From Kordiimonas sp. SCSIO 12603 (lineage in GTDB: Bacteria > Pseudomonadota > Alphaproteobacteria > Sphingomonadales > Kordiimonadaceae), in assembly GCF_024398035.1 (NCBI RefSeq), contig NZ_CP073748.1, positions 1,959,520 through 2,023,519 of the forward strand: a DNA stretch of 64,000 nucleotides. The letters run 5' to 3'. How positions within the stretch are numbered: position 1 is the first letter of the stretch; every line of letters starts with the position of its first letter. Both the position numbers and the translations under genes were made by a program. The notes beneath the pieces were generated by a model, which saw only the letters and a program-made list of their open reading frames with translations, did not search any database and had not been told where the DNA came from. This document shows, piece after piece, positions 43,622-51,784 of the stretch.

Positions 43622-44884
43622 CTAGGAAGCGATGATATATTGGTCTCTGCCATTTTCTTTTGCTTGATAGAGAGCTTCATCAGCTTTTTTAATCATATCA
43701 TCTATTGACAGATTGCGCTCAAAACACACACCAAAGCTAGCGGTAAAAGAAACGACACCTTGCTCTGTTTCAATGGCGATGCTTTTAATAGCGGCTTGGA
43801 GACGAAGGAAGAATTCTGGGGCTGCTTCTGTGGTTAGGTTAGGCAGTAAAAGACAGAACTCCTCACCGCCGAAACGAGCTGCAACATCAGATTTTCTGAT
43901 AATTCCTTCAAGGGCCTGAGCCATTTTCTTTAGAGCTACATCACCTATGTCATGACCGTAAGTGTCGTTGATCTTTTTGAAAAAATCTATGTCAATGATA
44001 GCAAGCGCTAGCGAATTATTTTCTCGGTTAGAAAGTGCGAGCATGGGCTCTGCACTTTCAAAAAAAGCTCGGCGGTTAAGCATGCCAGTTAAAAAATCTC
44101 TGGTCGCGGCATACTCAAGCGTTTTAATTTGATCTTGAATCTTGAAAAGGCTGGCAAGGCGGCATTGAAATTCTTCCGGTGAAAAAGGTGTGCGTAAAAA
44201 ATCATTGGCACCATACCTCAGATACTGAGCAGCATTATTAGTATGTTCATCCAAAATGGTTAGTATTGCAACTTTAGCAAAATCAAATTGTTTTCTGAGT
44301 GCGGTCACTAGCTGAATGCCGGAGCCATCCGATAGTTCCTCACCTGCAAGAACCAAGTTGATGTCGTCTTGTTTTTCAAGAACTTGTTCTGTTTCTTTGA
44401 TGCTGTCACATACCCATACAGACATTTTCAGAGCAGTAAGTGTTTGTATTTGTTTTTGCCGTTCGCGTTTGTTTGCGTTTGCTATCAAAATTTTATGTTT
44501 GTTGGGTGACAGGAAGTTGGTAACGACATCCAATAGGTAATTCACCGCAACAGGGCTGTCTTTTACCACATAGTCCAGAATACCTTTCTGAAAGAGCCGG
44601 GACTTCAAGTCACTGTCATATTGGCCAGAAAATACAATGGTCGGGATATCATGCTGAATGGTGAAATCAACACTTTCGCCTTGCGTGGCGTCAGGCAAAT
44701 TCAGATCTACAAGAGCCAGGTCATACGAAGTTGAACCATCAGCAAGCTTAGCTTTGGTTTCTGCGTACGTAACAACATGATCAACTTCTACATTTTCCAA
44801 ACTCGTCAGTTGTTGCTGCATAACTGCAGCATAAAACTTGGAATCTTCAACCAATAAAATACGTTTTGCGGGCGTTACGGGCAC
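43622..44884 (-). CDS. Two-receiver response regulator diguanylate cyclase
   Basis: 420 residues from a GTG at 44884 with GAGG five bases upstream; an upstream in-frame TTG has no such site. PleD-like order but a different sequence: receiver 1 with VEDS and phosphoacceptor D60 (ALVDLNLPD), receiver 2 that lacks the Asp (LVLAGEELSDG), then GGDEF with GGEEF at 339-343 and the inhibitory RKSD at 330-333. So it should make c-di-GMP on phosphorylation of receiver 1. Divergent from the CBS-histidine kinase gene across 133 bases, which makes that kinase the natural candidate partner. Confidence 0.92.
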   Translation of the reverse strand: MPVTPAKRILLVEDSKFYAAVMQQQLTSLENVEVDHVVTYAETKAKLADGSTSYDLALVDLNLPDATQGESVDFTIQHDIPTIVFSGQYDSDLKSRLFQKGILDYVVKDSPVAVNYLLDVVTNFLSPNKHKILIANANKRERQKQIQTLTALKMSVWVCDSIKETEQVLEKQDDINLVLAGEELSDGSGIQLVTALRKQFDFAKVAILTILDEHTNNAAQYLRYGANDFLRTPFSPEEFQCRLASLFKIQDQIKTLEYAATRDFLTGMLNRRAFFESAEPMLALSNRENNSLALAIIDIDFFKKINDTYGHDIGDVALKKMAQALEGIIRKSDVAARFGGEEFCLLLPNLTTEAAPEFFLRLQAAIKSIAIETEQGVVSFTASFGVCFERNLSIDDMIKKADEALYQAKENGRDQYIIAS

Positions 44885-45017
44885 ATTGACCTCTGATTTT
44901 ATTTTGTACAATTAGGAAGGTAATCGCATTCCTTTAATAAAGTATAAAAAGGCGAGTGTAATCAATAGGTAACATATTTGTTTAAAGTTATCATCGGTAT
45001 AATGGGGTTGAGTGTGT

Positions 45018-46187
45018 ATGGCCAATACGTTGATTTCTTTTGCAGTTAAACCAGTTTCGCAGGCGGAGCTTTGCGGCGTAGCTTATGATAGGTTTTGCGC
45101 AGATGAGGAATTAGTTGCTATTCCTGTTGTTGATAAAGGAATGCCTGTTGGCCTGCTAAAACGTGTTGATTTCCTTTCCAAACTGGCAGACCGTTTTGGC
45201 CGTCCACTTTTTGAAGCCAAACCTGTTTCAGTACTAATGGATCCGAATCCTGTGATTGTGGAGGATACTTTCACCTTAGATATCCTTAATAAGATGATGG
45301 TGGAGGATGAAAGCGCTTTGCGTGACGGTTTTATCATCACTGAAAATAGCTTTTATAAAGGGATCGGGACAGCAGCAGAGCTTTTAAAGGCTAATATGGC
45401 ACGTGCTGAAGAACGTATGATGGCGCTGGAGCTTGCTCAGATGAAGGCTGAAAGCGCTGCCCAAGCAAAAGCAAGATTTCTTGCCAATATGAGCCATGAA
45501 CTTCGAACACCACTGAACGCTATTATCGGGTTCTCTGAATTGATTATGGGGAAGCCTAAAGAGGAAGAAAATTCAGCGGATGTAAGAGGGTATATTCAGG
45601 ATATTCATCACAGCGGTAAACACTTGCTAGGTGTTATTAACTCTATCCTTGATATGTCAAAACTTGAAGCAGGCGCTTTCCAATTGAGTGAGGATTATTA
45701 TTCACCAGATGAAATTTCTGATCAGGTAATGCGTATTATGGAAGGTATGGCCTGGACTAAGAAAATTTCACTGACATCATCTGGGTTCAATAACAAAGAC
45801 GAATTATTGATTGATATTCAGGTCTTCAGGCAGGCGGTTATCAATTTGGTTTCCAATGCCATTAAATTCTCGCCAGATAATGCTACCGTTCGCCTAGAAT
45901 ATAATATCTTGCCGAACTCAGGAGTTAAAATCTCGGTCATTGATAATGGTCCGGGTATGGATCCTGAGAGCCTCAATAAGGTTATGGAACCCTTCGTGCA
46001 GGTTGAAAGTGGTCATAATCGAAGATTTGAAGGAAGCGGTTTAGGGCTTTCCTTGGTGAAAGCTTTTGCAGAGGCACATGGAGGCTACTTTGAACTAAAA
46101 AGCCGCATGGGGAAGGGAACAAAAGCTTCAATCATTTTGCCACCGCACCGTTGTTCCCATGAAAATGTGGTTACACTTGCACTGTAG
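45018..46187 (+). CDS. Soluble histidine kinase with N-terminal CBS-like pair
   Basis: 389 residues from the ATG at 45018; a GTG six bases earlier is also possible. Residues ~1-120 look like a CBS pair (IPVVDKGMPVGLLKRVDFL, PVSVLMDPNPVIVEDTF), a module that often binds adenosyl ligands. A short coiled coil (~122-155) leads to HisKA with H160 in FLANMSHELRTPLNAIIGF, then the HATPase boxes: N (NLVSNAIKFSPD), G1 (IDNGPGMD) and G2 (GSGLGLSLVKAF). There is no membrane segment, so it senses something in the cytosol. A receiver-GGDEF gene is divergent from it. Confidence 0.88.
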   Translation: MANTLISFAVKPVSQAELCGVAYDRFCADEELVAIPVVDKGMPVGLLKRVDFLSKLADRFGRPLFEAKPVSVLMDPNPVIVEDTFTLDILNKMMVEDESALRDGFIITENSFYKGIGTAAELLKANMARAEERMMALELAQMKAESAAQAKARFLANMSHELRTPLNAIIGFSELIMGKPKEEENSADVRGYIQDIHHSGKHLLGVINSILDMSKLEAGAFQLSEDYYSPDEISDQVMRIMEGMAWTKKISLTSSGFNNKDELLIDIQVFRQAVINLVSNAIKFSPDNATVRLEYNILPNSGVKISVIDNGPGMDPESLNKVMEPFVQVESGHNRRFEGSGLGLSLVKAFAEAHGGYFELKSRMGKGTKASIILPPHRCSHENVVTLAL

Positions 46188-46351
46188 TTGGCCTAAAAAT
46201 TCTTCGTGAATCCTAATATCTTTGCTACAGTAAAGTACAAAAGTGGCAATTGCCCTATAATAAAATCCTCTCATCATATGTATTGAACAAGCCGGAAGGG
46301 ACCTTGTGCAAGCTTTGCGCTGCACGAGAAAATTGGCTGTTGGAGGATGAT

Positions 46352-46630
46352 ATGGGACAAAAAGACAGGGATTTATATGATTATGTAGCTGACCGTTTGG
46401 CCGCCGCTGAAGATGGTAGAGCGGAAGCGCTTTATGATTTGGGACTTCTTTATTCTACGGGGCAAGGAGTTGATCGGGATTATGTAGCTGCGCATAAATG
46501 GTTTAATTTGGCTGCGGAACGGGGCGTTAACCGAGCAAAGGTTGATCGTGAAGAGCTTGCTCATGAAATGAGCCGCAGAGACCTTGTTAAGGCGCTTAAG
46601 CAGGCACGTGAGTGGTTGGAAGTTCATTAA
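46352..46630 (+). CDS. Small Sel1-repeat protein
   Basis: 92 residues from the ATG at 46352, preceded by GGAGG; the frame extends upstream but without support. One clear Sel1-like repeat: AEALYDLGLLYSTGQGVDRDY then AAHKWFNLAAERG, followed by a charged helix ending EWLEVH. Sel1 repeats are TPR-related helix pairs used for protein binding. Function unknown. Transcribed in the same direction as the CBS-kinase gene with a 164-base gap. Confidence 0.8.
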   Translation: MGQKDRDLYDYVADRLAAAEDGRAEALYDLGLLYSTGQGVDRDYVAAHKWFNLAAERGVNRAKVDREELAHEMSRRDLVKALKQAREWLEVH

Positions 46631-46656
46631 AAAAAGGCGGCTCAATTGAACCGCCT
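46628..46656 (-). terminator. Terminator of the large metalloprotease gene
   Basis: Stem AGGCGG/CCGCCT with an inner TCAATTGA palindrome, followed on the minus strand by seven T; 26 bases after the stop of the minus-strand metalloprotease gene. It overlaps the stop region of the Sel1 gene. Confidence 0.85.
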
Positions 46657-46681
46657 CTTAAATGTTCTGGTTTGAAGGAAA

Positions 46682-49378
46682 TTAACCTTCAGTTACATCC
46701 AGTGCTTTTGCAATAATGAAGGCAACATGATCACGGTGTGCTCTTGTTGCTGCATCACCACGCCAGCGCGCCATATTTTTCTCAATTTTCTTGAGGTTGG
46801 CTAGGGCGTTTGATTTGGCCACATAATCATAGTTGCCAGCATTCATGATACCGATCAAACGGTTCACATAATGCAACTGAAGCTGTTGACGTAGTGTATT
46901 TACGGCACCGCGGCTATCAGCATCGAAGATAGCAGATGTCAGATCATCCATTACTTCTGTGATTGAGTATGTGTTGCCGTATAGAGCGCTATCGCTAATA
47001 CGCTGGAGTGTATTTGGATGTAGCAGATGCGACAGGATAATGCCCTGGAAGCGACCTACGCGGTTATGAACGCGTGGATCTTCACCACCAAAGTGGAAGA
47101 AACCACGACGCTGAATACCAACGTGTTGCAACAGGTCACTGCTTGCTTCAAATGCATCTGGAGAGAAGATATAATCAGCAAGAAGCTTCATTGCTTTACG
47201 CTGCTTTTCTTCTTCAACAGGGCGGTAAGGCGCTGTAGCACCTGGCTGGCCAGCAACAGAACGGTCTACATACACACCACCAATATAGCGAGATGCAATG
47301 TTACCGTGGCTATACATATCGCCTGTTACAACAGCGTATGCATCGCGTAGTTCCTGATAGCTTTGGCCTTCTTTAGTGAACTTCTGGCGCAAAGACTTAA
47401 GCGCTTCCTTGTTCATCTTCAGACGGTCTTCAGCAAAACGAACAGCATCATCTGTCATATCAAAGATGTTAACGCGAGGATCGATACCACGGCCTGGTGC
47501 ACGCATATCATCTGCATCGTTACCAAAGGCTAGGCCTTTTTCATTCGAACGAGCGAGGTGTGCCTTACGAGTTTCAGGGTCTTCCATGTCTGGTGAATAA
47601 CCAAACTGAATAGCCCAGATATCATAATCGCCAGGACGGATGGTGTAATAATGCGCCTGCTCTTTGCCTTTTGGTGCAAAGTTAATAGCAGGATAATCCA
47701 TTACAGAACCGGCAAGGCCGTTTCCTTGAGCATCCATATCATATGTTGTTTCATATGAACGCGCTTGTGTTGCTTTCATATTGTGGTTCAGGCCAAGAGT
47801 GTGACCAACTTCATGAAGCATTAGGTAGTAAATGGATTCTTCAACAAGACGGCGTGTTGTTGCTTCATCACGGCCTTGCGCAAGAGAAAGGGCTTTACCT
47901 ACCATATTATTTAGCTGGATCTGGCCTGCCATATTACAGTTTGCTTCGTGGGCGCGGAGGCGATCCATAAAGCTTGCTGTTTCATCGTCATGCTCTTCAT
48001 GAATAGCTACACCTGCATCTTCAAATACGTTACTTGAACGTAGGCGGTTTGTGATGAAGCTATATTCAAGCATGATATCAGCGCCAAGGATTTGGCCTGT
48101 ATATGGGTTTGTGAAGCTTGGGCCATAGCCGCCAAATGGTGGTGTTGGACTTGATGTCCAGCGCAGCACGTTATAGCGAATATCGCCTGCATCCCAATCC
48201 GCATCATCTGGCTGTTGCTTCACAACAACGGCGTTTTTGAAGCCGGCTTGTTCGAAGGCAATGTTCCATGCTTCAACAGCTTTTTTGATTGTTGGACGAA
48301 GTTCAACTGGAGTTGTGTTTTCCATCCACCAAACAATTGGTTCTACTGGCTCTGAAACTGCTGCATTTGGATCTTTCTTCACAAGATGCCAACGGTTGAT
48401 CATATCGCGCCACGGGGTTGCAGAGTGAGATGTCATATCGTTTACATAATCGAGGAAGTAACCAACGCGTGCATCATCCATGCGAGGTTTGAAGTCATTT
48501 TCGGGCATAGCAAGCAGTGTGTGCTGCATGCGAACATTCACGTTACGTGCGTCTGTAATTTCAAAACCGTTTCCGCCATTTGCTGGAGCTGGGTTTGAGA
48601 ATACATAATCAACTGTAACTGCTGTGTTTTCCGGGTAGTTGTTTACGTCAGAAATACGTGTTTTCGCCTTAGAAACTTTACCAAGGCTAAATTGCTCCCA
48701 AGGTTTAACACGTGGGTTACCACGAGGCTTGAGGCGATCAAATGCTTCTGTTTTAAAGAGTTCATCAGCATCAATCAGGTAACGTACGCCGTTTTCTTCC
48801 TGATCTTCTTTAGCGTTCTTTGCTTTAATTTTGCTTACAGCAATAATGGAAGGGCTGATGTTTGCGTCTTCCGCACGAGCGAGTGCATTATCCTGATCAA
48901 AATAGAAGAATGGGTTTTGCTGAACAAACTCGATTTTATCGAAGTGCTTGTTAAGCTTGAATACTTTTTGCTGGCGGTATTGGCCGCGGAAATGGCCGCC
49001 TTCAACAACACCGTTTTCAATATGAGAGAAGTAGATGAAATCTTTTCCGATTTGGTCTTCGGAAATTTCCATCATCATTTTGCCTGTTTTTTTATCGCGG
49101 TAAAGCTTGAACAGGCCATCCATTTCCTCGTGATCTTTCACAAGGTCTTTGATGGTTTTATCTTTTTTCTTCTTCTTTTTTTTCTTATCAGCGTCTTTGT
49201 CGCCGTCTTTTTTATCTGCTTTCGCTTTATCTTTTGTGTCAGCTTCTTCCTGCTTTTTTTCAGCAGCAGGTTTCGCTGGTTTATCATCCTGAGCGATCGC
49301 AGGTGCGCCAGTTACTGTAAGCGCCCCCAGCGCTACACCAGCTAGCAGGTGACGAAACTTAAGTTCCATTTTAATCAC
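46682..49378 (-). CDS. Exported zinc-dependent metalloprotease (DUF5117/DUF4953-type)
   Basis: 898 residues, GTG start with AAGGAG eight bases upstream. Signal peptide to about AIA|QD, then a stretch of roughly 50 residues almost only of Lys, Asp, Glu and Ala, then the large domain. Zinc motif HEVGHTLGLNH at 522-532 (H522, E523, H526, H532) and a VMDY Met-turn near 563 make it a metzincin. The N-terminal DUF5117-like part and C-terminal region (HLLHPNTLQRISD) match a family common in Bacteroidetes and some alphaproteobacteria; no physiological substrate is known to me. A strong terminator follows. Confidence 0.88.
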   Translation of the reverse strand: MIKMELKFRHLLAGVALGALTVTGAPAIAQDDKPAKPAAEKKQEEADTKDKAKADKKDGDKDADKKKKKKKKDKTIKDLVKDHEEMDGLFKLYRDKKTGKMMMEISEDQIGKDFIYFSHIENGVVEGGHFRGQYRQQKVFKLNKHFDKIEFVQQNPFFYFDQDNALARAEDANISPSIIAVSKIKAKNAKEDQEENGVRYLIDADELFKTEAFDRLKPRGNPRVKPWEQFSLGKVSKAKTRISDVNNYPENTAVTVDYVFSNPAPANGGNGFEITDARNVNVRMQHTLLAMPENDFKPRMDDARVGYFLDYVNDMTSHSATPWRDMINRWHLVKKDPNAAVSEPVEPIVWWMENTTPVELRPTIKKAVEAWNIAFEQAGFKNAVVVKQQPDDADWDAGDIRYNVLRWTSSPTPPFGGYGPSFTNPYTGQILGADIMLEYSFITNRLRSSNVFEDAGVAIHEEHDDETASFMDRLRAHEANCNMAGQIQLNNMVGKALSLAQGRDEATTRRLVEESIYYLMLHEVGHTLGLNHNMKATQARSYETTYDMDAQGNGLAGSVMDYPAINFAPKGKEQAHYYTIRPGDYDIWAIQFGYSPDMEDPETRKAHLARSNEKGLAFGNDADDMRAPGRGIDPRVNIFDMTDDAVRFAEDRLKMNKEALKSLRQKFTKEGQSYQELRDAYAVVTGDMYSHGNIASRYIGGVYVDRSVAGQPGATAPYRPVEEEKQRKAMKLLADYIFSPDAFEASSDLLQHVGIQRRGFFHFGGEDPRVHNRVGRFQGIILSHLLHPNTLQRISDSALYGNTYSITEVMDDLTSAIFDADSRGAVNTLRQQLQLHYVNRLIGIMNAGNYDYVAKSNALANLKKIEKNMARWRGDAATRAHRDHVAFIIAKALDVTEG

Positions 49379-49539
49379 CGTGTTTTCTCCTTGTTGAAGG
49401 CCTCGCTCGGCCGTTAGTTATAGTTATAGATGCCCAAGCTTGCACATTGGTACAGTGTAGCAGACATAGTCAATGCTTCGCCGCACGCTTTAACGCGCAG
49501 AATGAACATTTGAACGCATTTGATGGAAATAATAGTAGA

Positions 49540-49899
49540 TTAACGAGATTCCCGGAGGATCGTTTTAAAACGCTCAATGATATCATCGCATGATGTTTTA
49601 GGCTTTTTAACAGTGGCGGCGGTCATTGTGTTTTTGAACTCTAGCCGACCAAGAACCTTCTGATAATCGTCTCTGGCCAGAAAGGCAATTTGAGCGTTTG
49701 TTTTAGCAATATATTCTTCAAGAAGATCATCTGCCACTTTGCAATATTTCGCACCACCAGCAACAACACCGTTGTTACGAGCGTAATTTAAAATAGTGTC
49801 TTCTTGCTTTTTAGAAGCGCTTTGCGCATTTGCAGCCGCTGTAGTTGCAACAGTCACTGTTAGGAGGGATGTGATTATTGTTTTTCTTATCAAAGACAT
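49540..49899 (-). CDS. Small exported protein of unknown function
   Basis: 119 residues if started at ATG 49899; ATG 49911 is the alternative. Signal peptide to about ANA|QS. The mature part is helical with three charged segments and two cysteines (YCKVADD and TSCDDIIERF) that could form a disulphide. It matches no family I recognise. It sits between the large metalloprotease gene (downstream) and the DUF6702 gene (upstream), all on the minus strand, with spacers of 161 and 73 bases. Confidence 0.6.
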   Translation of the reverse strand: MSLIRKTIITSLLTVTVATTAAANAQSASKKQEDTILNYARNNGVVAGGAKYCKVADDLLEEYIAKTNAQIAFLARDDYQKVLGRLEFKNTMTAATVKKPKTSCDDIIERFKTILRESR

Positions 49900-49972
49900 A
49901 TCTTTATCCATTCGGTGTCGTTCGCTTAATAAACACTAAAGCTCATAAATGTGGCAGGCAAGTGGATAAATA

Positions 49973-50482
49973 CTAATTAAACTCAAATGTTACTGGGCCG
50001 GTACCTTCGCGGATGTCGTCTGTTTGTTTGTCACCGTTTACCACAGCCATTACCGTATTGGTTTGTCCCGGCAGATCATCTAGCAAAACAGCATTCATTA
50101 CTGAGATTTTTTTAGGGGCTTCTGGAAGGTCGGCTTCCAAATACATGTAAATCATTTGATCTTGCATCTCAAAACCTAGATAGCTGAGTGGAACTACTTT
50201 GCCATCACCTAAGATAAGTAAGTTTTCCTCAATATAAGAAGGGATAGCTGCAGAGAGAGCTTCATAGTCATTGTCGTCGAGGAAGGTCATACGCCGATCA
50301 GCCATGACTGAAAGCTTAGCTTCCAGTTCATGAGAGAAGATTTCAAACACAACTTCTATAGAGTTGTCTCTGGCATTCCAGTCTATGCGAGTGAAGGAAG
50401 TATAGACATTATGAGGAGTGGCAGGCTGAGTCCCAAAAAGCAAAAAGATGATGCTAAATAATGAAACTAAAATCGGCCGCAT
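49973..50482 (-). CDS. Exported DUF6702 family protein
   Basis: 169 residues, ATG after GGGAG. Signal peptide to about ATP|HN. The mature start HNVYTSFTRIDWNARDNSIEVVFEIFSHELE follows the DUF6702 pattern (H at the mature N-terminus, then a strand-rich domain with IxxFxxDLE-like motif). The family is known mainly by its co-occurrence with M1-type peptidases in Bacteroidetes and some Proteobacteria; such a peptidase gene lies 1.3 kb upstream here. The role is not established. Confidence 0.75.
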   Translation of the reverse strand: MRPILVSLFSIIFLLFGTQPATPHNVYTSFTRIDWNARDNSIEVVFEIFSHELEAKLSVMADRRMTFLDDNDYEALSAAIPSYIEENLLILGDGKVVPLSYLGFEMQDQMIYMYLEADLPEAPKKISVMNAVLLDDLPGQTNTVMAVVNGDKQTDDIREGTGPVTFEFN

Positions 50483-50502
50483 GGTATTCTCCCGAAGTCA
50501 AC

Positions 50503-51645
50503 TTAGCTGAGTTCGTACCCTACAACACGGTTTCTGCCAAATGATTTTGCGCTATATAGCGCCTGATCCGCGCGGTCCAGAGCTGCTTCAATGGTGATTT
50601 CACCTTGGTTCCATTGAGCAACTCCAATACTGCATGTAAAACGGAGTTTTTCATTTTCGCTGATGGTTCTGTTGTCAGCCACATTTTTACGAACAGTTTC
50701 CGCCATACGAATAGCATCGTTAATTTCTGTATCAGGCAGGATTGCTGCGAATTCTTCCCCACCCATACGACCTACAAAGCCAGCCTCTCCAATTGTAGAG
50801 GTAGCAATGTTTGCAAAGTCTCTAATCGCGACATCACCGGCTGCGTGCCCATATGTGTCATTTATGCGTTTGAAATAATCAATATCCATCATGAGCACCC
50901 AAATACTATTGGTTTGAGTGGCCTGAATGGTTTCTTCACCCATGGAAGTAAATCGGCGGCGGTTCCAAAGGCCGGTGAGGGAGTCTGTATTGGCAAGGCG
51001 TGTTAACTCTGCCTGTTTTTCCTCAAGCTCTGCCTTGGCATGAAATAGCTGTTCTGCCAGTTCGGCATTTCTGGCGGCATCTTCAGCAAGCAGGGTGGTA
51101 TGCATTGCCTTATCATTTTGAGCCATATGCATTTGAGAAACATCACGCAGCGTCCATATTCTGACCTGCTGGTTTTCAAGTGGTTTTGTTGATCTTTCTA
51201 CAGTTACGTTGTCTTCAAGAAATACTGTATCTGTGAATTGCAGATCTGGTGCCGAAAGCACGGCATCTATTACATCATTTGCTTGAGAGGCATTGGTTGC
51301 CAGTTCATGCCATTTCCCGAAAAGTTCCTTCACGTTTTTGCATTTAGGGCAAAATTCGATGAGTTCACGTGCCGCGGTGTTGCAAGTGATAATCACACCA
51401 TTCAGATCTGTAAGTAATATTGCTTCATCTAAATCATCAGGATTAAGATGCCAGGTTGGCGAAGCTTCCATGCTGGTTGGAGCTTTCTGTATAAAAAACA
51501 CAGATATGCCAACTACAAGTAGAACGCCGCTGGCTATCAACAAGCATTCTCTAAGCTCACTGGAAATATCGGGGACAAGAGCACTCAACAGAAGCACTAA
51601 CGCGAGAACCGATATAAAGATATTTACCCTATATTCTTTACGCAA
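50503..51645 (-). CDS. Membrane diguanylate cyclase with PAS-like sensor domain
   Basis: 380 residues, TTG start (any later start would lose the membrane helices). Two membrane segments (about 9-28 and 33-53) are followed by a PAS-like domain (about 65-170: AILLTDLNGVIITCNTAARELIE), a coiled coil (~185-218) and GGDEF (220-380) with GGEEF at 295-299. The inhibitory R-x-x-D site is absent (IGEAGFVGRMGGEEF), so product feedback is not expected. Located between the DUF6702 gene, 20 bases downstream, and the M1 peptidase. Confidence 0.9.
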   Translation of the reverse strand: MRKEYRVNIFISVLALVLLLSALVPDISSELRECLLIASGVLLVVGISVFFIQKAPTSMEASPTWHLNPDDLDEAILLTDLNGVIITCNTAARELIEFCPKCKNVKELFGKWHELATNASQANDVIDAVLSAPDLQFTDTVFLEDNVTVERSTKPLENQQVRIWTLRDVSQMHMAQNDKAMHTTLLAEDAARNAELAEQLFHAKAELEEKQAELTRLANTDSLTGLWNRRRFTSMGEETIQATQTNSIWVLMMDIDYFKRINDTYGHAAGDVAIRDFANIATSTIGEAGFVGRMGGEEFAAILPDTEINDAIRMAETVRKNVADNRTISENEKLRFTCSIGVAQWNQGEITIEAALDRADQALYSAKSFGRNRVVGYELS

Positions 51646-51733
51646 AACAAACTGCTCTTATTGTAAAGCTATACCCCAAAACGAGGCTACGTTAGTCTCA
51701 ATATACTGTTGAGTCTATTGTTATTCTGTTAAT

Positions 51734-51763
51734 AACAAAAAAGAGGGGCCTAAACCCCTCTTT
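51734..51763 (-). terminator. Terminator of the M1 peptidase gene
   Basis: 8-bp stem AAGAGGGG/CCCCTCTT, 6-base loop, T-rich minus strand afterwards; 22 bases after the M1 peptidase stop. It separates that gene from the diguanylate cyclase gene. Confidence 0.9.
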
Positions 51764-51784
51764 ATCCAATTTAAACTAGAATTA

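Noticed and set aside
48692-49345. 217-codon plus-strand frame rich in Phe/Ile opposite the metalloprotease
   Set aside because: The hydrophobic, phenylalanine-rich content is the complement of the Lys-rich linker codons (AAA/AAG), not a membrane protein.
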